Shown here: piece by piece, positions 51,001 to 62,198 of the stretch
Layout of the letters: every line of letters starts with the position of its first letter
Position numbering within the stretch: position 1 is the stretch's first letter
Assembly (NCBI GenBank): GCA_030704615.1
Contig: CM060731.1
Coordinates: forward strand, 17,608,001 to 17,672,000
Source of the DNA: Takakia lepidozioides
Taxonomy: Eukaryota; Streptophyta; Takakiopsida; Takakiales; Takakiaceae
Direction of reading: 5' to 3'
DNA length: 64,000 bases
Translations under genes and position numbers: made by a program
Notes under the pieces: model-generated
The model's database searches: none
The model's input: the letters and a program-made list of their open reading frames with translations, nothing else
Told to the model about the DNA's origin: nothing

Positions 51001-52995
51001 GTTTGAGTTAATTGGCACAGGTGCTGGTTTCCTTTTATTTCTAGCACGATGCTGGAAAATCTCCTTTATAGTATAATGAGAATGCTGTACGTGGTACATT
51101 AATTCATTTTGTACTCTATATGTGAGCCTGAAGGTCCAAGCAGCTTGATGGCATGCCATGTGGTGCTGTGCACCACACACATGATCTGTTTGTGTGTGAG
51201 GTTGGATTCGGTTGGAAGTAGGCTTAACATCTAACCAGAATAGAGTGGGTTTTGGATGAATGATCGAAGTTGGTAAATATATTTGATTATGTGATGGCAA
51301 CAACAGAAGCGTATGCAATGGAGCAAACCCTACGCCTTCAGAGAATAGTTGAGGAACATAACGGTTCAGATTTTGTGTTTGCCAGCACTCCAGATGAGAA
51401 AGAAGAGATTTGGCAGGTATGGATGGCTTCTGGATGGTTGTTAGACCCTGTCCATGATCTACTCATGTTTTATCATGAATGGGGATTCTATCTGGGTTGA
51501 GGTTCGTTAAGGTCCACTGTCAATACTCTGGCAATAATCTTTGTATCTTTCAGATTTTAGAAAGTAGCTTTGGTAGTTTTAGTCGTATGAAGGTCTTAAG
51601 TAGCGAAGAGAAATAAGAGTAGGACATGAATTGTGAGATGTGGGGCAAATGTGCAGATAAGAAAGGAGGCTTTCTGGGCAGCTTCAAATCTCCGTCCTGG
51701 TGCTGAGGCCATGGTCACGGTGAGCTTGTTTGAACCTCTATCCATGGCCTTAACCAGGGAGAAAGACTTCGTTAACTACCTCCCCAGTCCTTCCCACCCA
51801 CTGAAGAACAGTACTTTGATTTTGTATAAATTTCACATGGATGTGGACGAGGTATCTGGAGATGGAGAGGAACATGTTCCTGTATGATGGTAGAAACAGA
51901 GGCAAAGAGAGTCTGAAGTGTGAAGGTTGATAATGGTTGCAGGACGTGTGTGTACCTCTATCTAGACTTGCGGAGTGTATCTCCAAGTCAAAGTCTGAGC
52001 TAGATGCGTCCTCCCTCCCAGCGTACGTTCTTATCCCCTCTCCGGCTCTTTCTGTCCTTCTGAATGGAGATATTTCTAACAAGTGGACTAATGTGTCTCT
52101 ATTGGACTGTCTGCATGACTCTTTTTGGGCCTCAGTTTTGCGTTGTCTCTTCTCCAGCCACATCCACTGCTTCACTGTTGGTTATTGAGGGATGAGTTGT
52201 GTACTGGCCAAGGGACTTGTTTTTGACTGATGGGTAAAAGGATAATGTGCTGTCAGTTCTATCGTAGCACATGCTGGAGATGGGAACTACCATGTAATCA
52301 TCTTGTTCGATCCAGAAAGTGAGGACGAAGTCAGGGAAGCCACAAGCCTGTGCAGTGGCATGGTGCACAGTGCTCTCTCCATGGAAGGTGGGTTCCTCTG
52401 TAGCATACTCAAAAAAACCAAAGTGGTTGAGACAATGCTATTGCTCATGGGACTATCCGCATTTCAAAAGGGAAATAGGAACAAAGGCCTTGCATCCTAT
52501 ACTACTGTCTCATTAGAATAGTCAAAGGGATGCATAACTGTTACCTTACAATATGCAGTGAACTCCTTGCAGGCACTTGCACTGGAGAGCATGGAGTAGG
52601 AGTCGGGAAAAGGAAGGTAAGTCTGTTGCTGTCCTCCCCTGCAAGTATTTACCTTTCATTGTCTTCTTGAAAGAGACCACTCTCTTCCTCAGGAAAGCAA
52701 GCTTGAAGCTCTATTTACAAGCATACTTGGGCGAGTGTAGACTGGGACTCTTGCAAAGATTTCTCTCTCTTGGCTCTTCGAAGCTTGATATTAAAAAGAA
52801 ACGGAGAATCGAGGGTGCTCCAGGATAATCCATGCAAAACAGGAAGCTGAAAACTTGTTGTATGATGATGTGCAGTATTTGGAGGAAGAGCTAGGCCCTG
52901 AAGCATTGACAACAATGGGTAACATAAAGCATGCATTGGATCCAAGCAACATCATGAATCCTGGGAAAGTACTACCCGATAAATACTGCTATTGA
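41904..52995 (+). CDS. D-lactate dehydrogenase (cytochrome), mitochondrial, 18 exons, 609 aa
   Basis: FAD flavoprotein oxidising D-lactate (for example from the glyoxalase pathway) with cytochrome c as electron acceptor. Exons: 41904-42307, 42709-42784, 43149-43252, 43398-43446, 43994-44086, 45209-45323, 45848-45908, 46281-46317, 46792-46853, 47276-47372, 50654-50728, 50912-51020, 51307-51416, 51657-51719, 51943-52022, 52257-52387, 52573-52616, 52876-52995. Every junction keeps phase and the total is 609 codons. The N-terminus ([17 protein letters not shown]) is rich in Arg/Ser and lacks acids, fitting a mitochondrial transit peptide, and a hydrophobic stretch (about 110-122) follows. The FAD-binding domain has [11 protein letters not shown] (216-226) and VEPGIGW. 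The C-terminal oxidase domain has HAGDGNYH (517-524) and GEHGVGVGK (560-568), ending [10 protein letters not shown]. Intron 10 (3.3 kb) holds three LINE ends and a tandem array. It appears intact. Confidence 0.96.
44531..44935 (-). mobile_element. LINE 3' end fragments in intron 5 of the D-LDH gene
   Basis: The minus strand encodes [24 protein letters not shown] and [10 protein letters not shown], then the conserved tail (complement TTGCCATAGCCTTGTGGCC at 44541). A second tail remnant (TGTACTGGTAAGACGTTGTTTG, then GCCGTAGCC) lies at 44891-44925, ending in a GA-rich tract. So two insertions, or one nested insertion, are likely. Confidence 0.7.
47392..47876 (+). mobile_element. LINE 3' end, copy 1 (C-terminal zinc-finger ORF and tail)
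   Basis: An open frame to 47859 encodes [12 protein letters not shown], then [19 protein letters not shown] (a Cys-Cys-His-Cys zinc motif), [31 protein letters not shown] and [13 protein letters not shown]. This is the RNase-H-distal C-terminus of a non-LTR polymerase. The tail ends GTCTTATGAGTACAATCTCTC. It sits in intron 10 of the D-LDH gene, preceded by a CT tract at 47384-47407. Confidence 0.85.
47880..48045 (+). mobile_element. LINE 3' tail only, copy 2, followed by a CT microsatellite
   Basis: Begins CCAAGGTAAGTCTTACTACC, just after copy 1, and repeats its last 120 bp almost exactly, ending GTCTTATGAGTACATTCTCTC. A pure CT/TC tract follows to about 48045. Confidence 0.85.
48060..48972 (+). 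mobile_element. LINE 3' end, copy 3 (longest)
   Basis: The first frame (48066-48347) encodes [34 protein letters not shown] and [12 protein letters not shown], the segment downstream of the reverse transcriptase. A frameshift leads into 48368-48775 with [31 protein letters not shown] and [10 protein letters not shown] second frameshift near 48771 leads to [12 protein letters not shown] and the tail. It is about 85-90 percent similar to copy 1 where they overlap. Inactive. Confidence 0.85.
48976..49256 (+). mobile_element. LINE 3' tail, diverged copy 4, with TATGT/TTA repeat tail
   Basis: Starts at GCCCTGGCCCTGTCGGGG and carries GATTAATGCTTGTGTGAAGGG and CAAGGTACGTCACACTACTG homologous to the other copies. 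After some unrelated sequence it ends in TATGT repeats and TTA repeats (49223-49256). Confidence 0.65.
49571..50400. repeat. Tandem array, about 105-bp unit with internal hairpin, in D-LDH intron 10
   Basis: Units begin at about 49571, 49676, 49781, 49888, 49992, 50098 and 50203, with a diverged one at 50351. Each contains GAGATATTATGTGGG, CTTCAACA and CCCACATAATATCTC. In the best copies these form 15-17-nt perfect arms around an 8-nt loop. The rest of the unit is AAGGCATTATGAAGCAATAA and GAGGGCCACACTGCCTC. Even-numbered units share private variants (ATCTCTCC versus AAACCTCTCC), so a two-unit block seems to have been duplicated. Because 105 is divisible by three, an antisense frame stays open through it; this is not evidence of coding. 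Confidence 0.93.
50430..50610 (+). mobile_element. Two LINE 3' tail copies in D-LDH intron 10
   Basis: GGGTCTATGGCTGCAAGGCT, then ACGGCAAACAAAGTCTTACG (about 50437-50490), and GGGTCTATGGCAACCAGGCT with the same follow-on (about 50539-50600), both ending near GAGTAYATTCT. Each is only the terminal tail. Confidence 0.75.
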
Positions 52996-54280
52996 AGGAC
53001 AACATCCAACATCTCAAACAACAATCCTCGCATGGGGAAGACACTTCCAAGAGTGTTGCGTCGCCGTCTGAGAGTGAGATTATGTGGATGAATCTCTTTA
53101 ATGATGCATCAGATGTATCAGTTGTCAATCTTCATTTTGAAGCAGATGGATGATAGTGGTCTTGGTAGCATATATGATTGTATTCAGAATATGACAAAGT
53201 GTTGTGTGAATTGATGTCTGAACTTAATATTCTCTGCCCTATGTTTTCATTGTTTTTAAAGTATATAAGGTGCTGTGATGGCGGGCATTCAAGGGAGGGA
53301 GTTGTGGGCTGGAAACATGCGTGTGGGGCAATGGAAGTTCTGTCGTTCGGTGGGGTGCTTGCTTCGCACGTCGGCTTTGGTTTTTCTGGTCTGGATACTC
53401 TGTTCGATGTTGTTGAGGTTGGTGGAACATGGGTGGGGATGCGTTTCTTCTTTTTTTGTGTCTTCGTTGTTTCTTTGGTTTGAGGGGAGCTGCAGCTTGC
53501 TTGGTGGGATTGTTGGGGGAATGCATGGCTGCTTGGGGTTGGGGGGGGGAGGGACTGTCTGCATTATGGGAAGATCAGGGGGTTCAATCCCCCCCAGTTC
53601 TTGGGCATGTGTCTATGTAGAAAGAGGTAAAGGTGGAGGACCCTCATGTGAAAGTAGTTGGTATATGGCAATTGGAGAGTGAAAATGTTATGGCGAATGG
53701 AAAGGCAGCCCGGGTCCACCTGCGATGGCGTGCAGGGAAGCCCTTCACGTCGAGGGGTTTTGAATGACGTGGCCCCAAAAAACCTGCCGGAAAAGGCAGC
53801 CAGCTCTGGCACCGGAGGCCTGAGATGGGAAAAACCACAAAATTCACCTAAATGCCCAGGTAATTAAAATAACTGAGCTGGCTGGTATTTATTTTTGTGA
53901 TATTAGGTTGAGTGGGGGGGGGCGAGAAAGAGCGGAGAAAATGATGGGGAGCTCTGCAATACCCGCTCTCTTGGAGAGCATGGGACTTAGACATTTCAGA
54001 CGTCTGTGTTTTGCTGCTTCGGATTCTCCTGTTTCCTTCTCCTTGCATGTCTCTGTGCTTACCCTCTTCCGTCCGGCTCCTATCTCCCTGCTCTACTTGG
54101 ACTCGGCGGCTCCCCCATCATTTCCTTCCGTTATGATGCTCTTCTGTCTTCCCCCCTCCCACAGGCATCTGTAGACAAAATGCATGCCCCCCTATGCTCG
54201 TATGCAAGGTCGCATTGATGCTCCTCTCCTCCCCCATTCGTTTTTGACGGTAGCACCAGACAAGTGAGCAGCTCCTCGTC
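52996..54280. other. Non-coding region downstream of the D-LDH gene
   Basis: D-LDH 3' flank, then G-rich sequence (53270-53620) and a C/T-rich stretch from 54000. Open frames here are compositional artefacts with no domain. Confidence 0.45.
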
Positions 54281-55772
54281 TTGATGCTCCACCGCCTGTC
54301 AGGGAAGGCCAGTGGCGGCCCTCTCTTTAATTCTACTGTCTCTCGGCTCGTGGGCCCCCTCCTCGTCGTTGGGTACGTCTTCCCACCCCTGCCCCTTCCC
54401 TTCCCCTCCTTTCTACTGCTCCTTGCGCTTTCCCTCATCTCCCTCCTCCTCAGTGGTTACAGCTGCTCTCCCTCTCATTCTCAATGGCTTCATGTGGTGA
54501 ACCCTCTTGTCGCAGAAGGTCGGGTGAACCCTCCAGTCCAGAAACTGGTCCAATCGTCGCAGAGGTCATATTGACATCTCCTCCATTCTGGGTGTGGGCC
54601 CCATTGTTCGCTCTCCGCTCTCTTCTAACACGGATACTGTTCTTTGGAAGGAATTGGTAGCTCCTGTCTCTGCTTCTCAAGAAGTTCTTGCCCTAGATAT
54701 GGACATCAAATCCCAGTCCCAAATTGTGGCTGAACACGGGACTCTCATTCACTTCCCTGGAAGAGTCAAGGACAGAGATTGGGCCCGTAACTGGATGATA
54801 GAACATCTAGGTGGGAGATGGGGGGCTTAAACATCAGTTCTGTTATGCTATGGGAAGGGGCTTCTTCTCTGTCTCATTCATTTTGCAGGAAGATGCTGCT
54901 AAGGCTTTGAGTTTCAATCGCTTGAAATCTCATGCAAAGTGAATATCTTCCCTTGGTCCCCCCACTGGGTCCACAAAGTGGGTGTCACCTGCAGACCTAG
55001 AATGCTGGAACTCCCATTTCTTCCCAGCAACTATCTCAGATCTCTCCCTAGGATAGATGCTCATTTTGCCTCATATATTGGTTGAATCAACGTGTATGAA
55101 TTTGAAGATGACCAAATTCTGAGTGTCGACTTGGTGGCTGATTATTTCGAACACAATCGTGACAGCGGTGTTTCCAAAATTGTGGTCTTGATGCTTGAGG
55201 ATGCAAAAATTCGTGAATCTATAAAGCTTGATGGCTCTTTCATCGTGGTCTCTGTGCAAGAAGAGGTTCTAACTGTTATTTGCTTTTTGTGCAACAGGCA
55301 AGATCATGTCAAAGCAGATTGCCCGAAGGCTAAGCAACCTAGAGACGACCCCAGGCTCGACGACTCTGACTCTTTTTGCCCCACTCCTGGGCCCCGTATG
55401 CTGCCCGCTTCTGCCTCCACTCCGCTCCCCCCGGTCAATGCTTCGCCTCTTGTCTCTTCTACAGGCAATCTGCCCCTCGGGAGGACCTCCTGCCTTTCCA
55501 ACACCCCCCCCAAGGTGGCAAAAATTTCTTCTCCTCAGTTTATGGCAGTCAGAAGTGAATGCCTCCCATCCAACCCTCAACTCATCTCCCGAGTCAAAGA
55601 GGCGGTCCCTCAGTTGGTGCTGCTACCCCCCTCCTCAAGATCAAGTTCTTCTCCTACCCCTCATGCCTCCTTCTCCTTCTCTGATGTTGACAATACCACC
55701 GAAGAGTTTTTTTTTTCTCCGCTCCTTCCCCAATGTTCCTTGCCCAATTTGGTCCCTAAACTCTGGTGAAAG
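54281..55772 (+). pseudogene. Retroelement gag/ORF1-like protein with CCHC zinc knuckle
   Basis: Broken plus-strand frames. 54281-54574 is hydrophobic and C/T-driven and is doubtful. 54594-54830 encodes GPIVRSPLSSNTDTVLWKEL and HFPGRVKDRDWARNWM. 55092-55769 encodes YEFEDDQILSVDLVADYFEHN, then CFLCNRQDHVKADCPKAK, an exact C-X2-C-X4-H-X4-C zinc knuckle, then a long Pro/Ser-rich tail. A single-stranded-nucleic-acid-binding ORF1 or gag of a plant LINE or LTR element fits. No protease or polymerase follows in frame. The coding tail ends at 55769. Confidence 0.6.
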
Positions 55773-57765
55773 ATGCACTAGAGCTTCTATCGTTATCACC
55801 CCCATGGTCTTTGTTGTCCATAACGATGTGCCCAGGTTCTTGCTTACCCTAAGGTTCTAATGGGTTTCTGAGCTCTTGGGTGACGGAGTAGGAAGTCAGG
55901 GCCTTCGGAGAAGAAAATGAAATTGACCTGACTCTTCGCAAAATCAGGGACCTTTTTGCTTTCAAGTTGCCACAGTTCCATGTGTCACAAGATACTGTTA
56001 TTCACTCTAGTGAACAATCCGTTGGCCTCCTCTACGGCCATCATCCATATCATCCCTGTCATGCGTGGAGTTGACATAAAAAAGCAGCACATTCCATTTA
56101 CTGATAGCAACTGGGCTGATGCCTCCTTTTTGAATTTTGATGCCAATCCATGCATCTCCTTTATGTTATTCCATATTGGAATGCATATTGTTGTGGCTAT
56201 TCTCAAATCTAAGGTAGTTCAAGCTTTCCTCCCCTGCTGGAGGATGCTCCTTGTCGACGAGCCCTTGATGTGCGTGGCAAGGGTGATGGTTATCTAGCTA
56301 GGGGGTGGTGGCGAGTAGCGGTGTGGGTTGGGCTCGAAGAACTTTCCACTCGGCTGCGGTTAGTGCAGGGGATCTGAGTTGTGTTAGTGGCGGGTACATA
56401 TAATGTCTATTTCCTATCGACAAAGAACAATTTAAATTCTCTACTTCATAGGGCGATTTGCATTTCTAAGTCCTAGTGTCTTTTTATGGTTTTTAGTCTT
56501 GTAATTGCCTTCCAAGTATTGATTTATTTGTCGAGGTTTATGTAAGGCCCTACACAAAGCACCTTACCGCCCTTTCCCACTGCCCTTCCGATTCCTAGGT
56601 CGTTGGATTCAAGCCATCCTTTAAAAAGGGCTCATACTCTCCCCCTCAAAAAGTCTCAATTTCCAATTTAAAGTGGGGTTATAGTAATTCATAGCTCAAA
56701 TGGTTTAATTTGAGAAATAAATAAATGGAAAATGAATATAATGCTAATTAAAAATGATAAAATTAAAAAAAAAACCTCTGGATAGGAGTGTGGGAATGAC
56801 TTGGGAACGACTTGGGAACGTATTTTCAAGATGGGAGCGCCGGGGAGCAGTTCCCAGGAACGGGGAACATCAACCCAGTTCAACAAATGGAAATAAATGC
56901 AAAGCTCGCCATGCATCCCGACATGAATGGAAAAAAAAAGAAAACAAAAGAAAAACACCATTGGACGCGAAGGCTAAAAGTGGCCTATAGCATGCCGGGC
57001 CCATGCGTGCCGTGGCCATATGGCTAAGTGCAGTGGCTATTGCATGCCATGTCCACATGGCTATGCATGCTATTGCCGCATGCCACTTGAAGTGGCTATT
57101 GGGTTTTGGGGGGGGGGCGCTCTTTAGCAGTTACATAACTATGAAGTGATTAGTTGGCCACTTTTTATTTTACGTTTATTGAGGATGATAGCTATAAATG
57201 ATCTAATAGCGATAAATTGGAAGTTTTGAAGGAATTTAATTGTTGGAGTACGTCATATTTTCAGGGTTTATTGTAGGCCACCAACAGGAACTCCACTTGT
57301 AACTCCAGCAATGATAATGGTCAATAGCCTGGTATGCTAGCCATGCATTTTGAGTTTTAATTGGTCGTTTCTCAGCCTCTATGGCCTCCTGTAAGGTTAT
57401 TTTTTCCTTACCCCCCATTTTGTAACTCCCGGACGATTTATGTCCTTCAATAAAAGCACTCAGCGGCTGAGGTGGTGCACTTTAGCCGCTGAAGTGTGCA
57501 CTTCAGCTAAATAAAATAATAAGAATAAGAATAATTGGTCCAAAAAGTGGTCATGGCATAAAGTAAATTTGATAATAGGAATTGTAAGAAAACATTATTT
57601 TGTGGGCGGTGGGGAGGAGATTGGGAGACGGATATTGACGCACAAAACATGTCCATCGGTGGGATAGGCATGTGCAGGGAGAAGCCAGTGAGGATTGAAT
57701 GGTGCATTAATGAGGTTGAGTCATCTCGAATAGCTAGGATGTGATAGGAGAAGTTTTTGAAGTTG
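55773..57765. other. Non-coding region
   Basis: Some open frames up to 56297 may continue the retroelement remnant, but no domain is seen. Around 57000-57100 a GTGGCTATTGCATGCC-like word repeats. A CGGCTGA...TCAGCCG-type repeat lies near 57460-57510. Confidence 0.4.
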
Positions 57766-58011
57766 TTAGACTTCTTGATTATGTCTGGCCATATAGAGAC
57801 CATGAATGATGGAATGGGAGTAATGTAGTATAGGCCATGTGTCTATTGGAGGGGGTTGGGCATGACACATTGTGCAAGTTTTATTTGGGTATAGTGTTGG
57901 CCAAAATAGTTTACATCTTTGCCTTCCCTGTAATGTGGGTATGTGAAGTGTAATATTTGTTGGCCCTGCCCTCAGGCAGAGACTACGCAATTGGTTTCTC
58001 TCACTTGTCAT
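57766..58011 (-). mobile_element. LINE C-terminal zinc-finger remnant
   Basis: The minus-strand frame includes NKTCTMCHAQPPPIDTW, then YSHSIIHGLYMARHNQEV. It aligns with HCTLCHVQPSQIDTWSHL and HPIIHGL at 11.9-12.0 kb, giving the LINE-family C-terminus with the CxxC pair and the RHN box. The downstream cysteine has decayed. Confidence 0.55.
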
Positions 58012-61000
58012 GGACCAACTTTTCGAGGGACCAATGTTTTTTTTGGATGGTTATCATCCATTGTCACATCCATTTTGGAACGCATGCTGATAGAAAAAGA
58101 AGAACACATGGCATGAAGTGATTTTTTTTTAGGGTACTAGTTTAGTTCCAGACCAAATGAGGACAGATGATAGGGATTTGGAAGTAAATAAGGGCCCTAC
58201 GAGATATAAGTTTATTAGAATCGAGTGTAGGTCCGTTCTCTTTGGATTGTGGGTAGGAGCCGTTTGGTGCCTCGTGCTGCTTTGATGCGAATAATTGTGT
58301 GTGCACCTTGCTTTTTCGATTTGGGCCAGCGTCTAAACTACTCAGAGTACCTTATGGGTACCAAGGACGTGGTGGAGGTGGATGAGAAGCATGGAGGTAG
58401 ACGATGACCGTGACAAAGGATCGAGGGATGCTAAGACAATTCTGTATATGAATTCAATGTAAGTTACTTCTCGCACGGGTTATACTACTAATTTGCTTCG
58501 GAATTAGAGTGATGCGGTCATGGCTTTTTAGTCGTTAAGTTCTGCATGGATGAGCAGCAACAGGGGAGCAATTATGGCCACTGACCCTAAAAACCTCAAC
58601 CCCAAACCATATACTCTGCACCCTAATTGCGAAACAACATCACATCTTATCCTGAATTGGAGTTTATAATATTTGGTGAGATTCCCAATGATATGGTGGT
58701 GTTCATAACTTGATCTCTACCTGCAAAAGGCATCCAACGTTGTTTGTGTCAATATTTGTGAAGTCTGTCATTTTCTCTCTTTTTCTCGCACCTGGTAACT
58801 GGATTGGTATTGAAATCTCAAGCATCGCTCCTTGTCTCTTTTTGGTTTTTTTTTCTTTGCTTCGTTATTGGGTTTTGGGTCACACGTATGAAAGACTGGA
58901 ACATAAATTATAGCATACATGCTTATCTTATGAGGGAGTTTAATCAATTATTCTATACCAATCCTTGCTAATAATGTAGTCCTTAAATTGAAAGTTTCAT
59001 TTTAGTGTTGATCCAAAGTGCTTCTTGACTAACTTGATTGATCTTCAAGTTCATGCCATCAGCCATAAACAATTTGCCATCAGCTATCAGCAAGGGTTAC
59101 TCCGAAGTGACAAAGCAAAAGCTTCATCAGCTCATCAATGATTACATATTAAACTTTATTTATCAATTTTTGAGTTGCAATTTGTCTGATAGGAAATTAT
59201 TAATATTGTAATAAATTGTAATTATACATAAATCATGGTTTCAATAAAGAATCATAAACATTTTGTTAGTTTCTCAGAAAATATTTTATATGTAACATAA
59301 TAAATTTATTCTTTTAGTTTTTCTATATAATTGTCTTTTAGAAAATAAAATGTGTTCATTAAGTCAACATTTAACGGATCTGAAGTCAAATGATCTTTAC
59401 GTGGCTGTTTATTCAATGAGCTATTATGCCCAAGTTTTTATTTGAGCTAATTTTGCTCAATTGGCTTAAATTAGTTCTAAGTAGCAATGATTAAAGTCAA
59501 AGTAACAACTGAAGATAATTAAGTTGAGCATCCAATTATGCTATAGTTATCTCAGCTAGTTTTTCTCAATTAGCTTCAATTAGCAGTGACTCAAGTAAGA
59601 ATGTTCGTATAGCCATGTGGCAATAACTTAGCAAAAAAAAAAAAAAAACATTTTAGATGTATTAATTTTTTTTATAAATTGAAGCACCAAGATTTCGCTC
59701 AGAAATTTTATAGGATATTTTAATATCAACCTTCATAAACCTAACAATGAATCTAATCATTCATGACAAATCACCATTTCCATCTTCCATTTCTGAGATC
59801 TTACATTCAAAGAATCTACAATAACTTATAATTTTCAATTAGATAATGCCAATATATCAAGTGAGGTAGTTTGTCTGTTTGGTTTTGTAGGGTCGTTGAG
59901 ATCTCCCAAACCGTCAGGCCTCCATCCGTGGTCTTGATACCGCTAGAAAACCCTCACCGAGGCGGTTTCATAATTTTTAGATTAGGGCCCTGTGGGAGAT
60001 ATTGAATTTCAAGTACTTTTTGTCACTGAAAAATTCATGAAAAGTAGCAAATTGGCTTTGTCTCTTAACCCAAGCGCCCTGAATCGGGTCACTTTGAATT
60101 TGAGGTTTGACCTAATTTTTGCAGATGTAATCTGATGGGGCCCACTCCCGAAGCTTTATTGACAAGGGATTTATCTCGAGTATGATGCAAAAAACAAAAC
60201 TAAAAAAAAACAAAAGCTGCGACCTACAAAAAATATCTTAGATCTCTCATTTACGTTTTGGGCCTGAAAAGGGCTTGTTGACCGCTGATGTGGCAGGTAA
60301 ACAAGCCCAAAACAGATTGCACTCCAAAGGCCATTTTTGGCAGAAAATTAGCAATTTTGGAAAAAGCACTACACCATCTGGTGTGTGGCATTATATACAC
60401 ACATCCACCATTGGCTTTTAAAGAAATTGTAGAAAAAAAAAGTACTTCATTTGGAGGCACATTTTCTCTTGTCAATTTTGAGATTTCAACACCCCATGTA
60501 ATTGCATGTATAGCAACCATAGGTGAAAAAATCAGTTGGACCTGCAATTTAGTGGGGTCATAGCCACTCCACTATTGATTTGGAAATGGTGGGTCTTGGG
60601 GCAAGCAAAATTGGATAAAGCTAGGTTTTGATTTGGTCAAACAAATTTCGTTCTCACTTTTTCTTTGGGACCTGATATTTGAGGTCCGGGCCAACGCTAT
60701 AATCTCACAATTTCCACGGTGGACTTGGCTCATTTTTTGGTATGTCATGCATAAATGAGCTGCACCCACTACTATAAGGCTGGAATCTCTGGATGATTTT
60801 TGGTAGGTTTCTAGGGGCAATTTACTGCAGCTGGGTACCCAAGATTGGTAAAAAGTCAAAAAAAGGGCTTGGGAACTTGAGGGTTAAAAATGGCAGTAGA
60901 TTATGTGCTCAAAAGTAGAGGCCACATTACTATGGATTATTTCAACCACATAACATTATTTGTCTAGAACAGAAGAAGCATATTGGATCGACCACAATTT

Positions 61001-61049
61001 CCCTAGCATTTAGTCTCCCGAATTATTTTGTCAATCATTTCACAAAACT
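58012..61049. other. AT-rich gene-free region
   Basis: No gene seen. 58.9-59.9 kb is very AT-rich, with a poly-A run at about 59634-59649. Short open frames at 60251-60563 and 60572-60859 have no recognisable content. Confidence 0.5.
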
Positions 61050-61516
61050 ATGCGAAATTCATAACTATGCGAGGGCAGGGCTCGCATGTAACCATGCATT
61101 TGTTGAATTTGTGCATGGGTTTATGACCGGTGTGAAGTCCAAAAATGATTGGATAGGTTATGAAGGAGGTGTGGAGATGTAACCCACTTACTAATATAGG
61201 AGTTTGTGTATGTGAGAGAGGCATGCCAGGTCTTTTGTTTATTTTGATGCAAAATGGCCTTGAACCAACAACCAACATATGTAAGTATGCATACCTTTAA
61301 TGGAAGCAAATTGGGGAATTTTGGCTTTTGTAAGTTAGATGATGGCCAAAAAAGTTGAGGCTTGTAGTGTGTGATTTGGATCATTTTGGGGGTGTGATGT
61401 AGGTTGTATGACCTAGCTATGCAAATTGGCCTGTCACCTTGTTGCTTGTGATAACTTACCCGTATGTGATCAAACCTTGCATAGATGGATTTGGAGAGAG
61501 GAAGATATGATGTCAT
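61050..61516 (-). mobile_element. LINE remnant (segment between RNase H and zinc finger)
   Basis: The minus-strand frame ends with TNSYISKWVTSPHLLHNLSNHFWTS, clearly related to YLSGSPPHLLHNMSNHFWTS at 12.1 kb. The upstream part of the frame is not recognisable. Same family as the copies at 11.8, 34.4 and 57.8 kb. Confidence 0.5.
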
Positions 61517-62198
61517 TATTGCTTTTAAGAGATTTTGATCCTACAGATCAACACACAACCTTCTGCTTGGGCTATGGTGTGGAGGAAGGAGGCCAGCTAG
61601 GAGAAACGGCGAGGAAAAACAGGCAGGAGACGAGTGTTTAGAACTAACATTATGTGCTAACATGTGTTAACCTAAAAATTTGTTGCTGCTGGGGTACTTT
61701 TAGCTGGAGCAACAGTTAGGAAAGCAGGCCGGCTAAGCCATTAGCAGGCGTGCTACGCTAGCAGCCTGGTGCGGCCGAGGCCTAATAATGTTATCCCTAT
61801 CATGGCCAACCTGAGGCTATGTCTTAGACCGGCGGAAGAAGATCTTTGCATGAAACTTATTGCAAAGTGTTGTAAATGGTAATCAACTCCATAAGCCTAA
61901 ATTCAGGGGAAGCTTTGCAGTACTCCACATCTTCCAAGCTTCGATAGCCTTTGTGAGCACACCCCACATTCAAGATGTCAACCATAATACTTCACAAATG
62001 CTTGAGGTTGCAAACATAGGGATCCAAGGGATTCAAAACCACGATAGTCAGCATTGTTCAGAGAATCAACTCAACCAACTCATGCCCAATGTAGAAAAAT
62101 TCAATTCTGCTGCAAATCAGTCCCTGGAGAGCTTCACCCAAATCACTGGTGGGAGAGAATGCCACATGCCAGCCGCATCCAGGAACAAAAACAAAGAA
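61517..62198. other. 3' flank of the DUF4079 gene
   Basis: Probably the 3' UTR and downstream DNA of the minus-strand gene ending at 62199. The plus-strand frame starting at 61860 runs over that gene's 3' region and is a shadow. Confidence 0.4.

Noticed and set aside
53575-53600. GGGGGTTCAATCCCCCC looks like a tRNA T-arm.
   Set aside because: No acceptor stem, D-arm or anticodon arm at the right distances upstream; the surroundings are G-rich low-complexity sequence.
54281-54574. Hydrophobic 97-codon frame as a membrane protein.
   Set aside because: Its Leu/Ser/Pro content comes from a C/T-rich stretch; the retroelement ORF1-like reading of the locus is better supported downstream.
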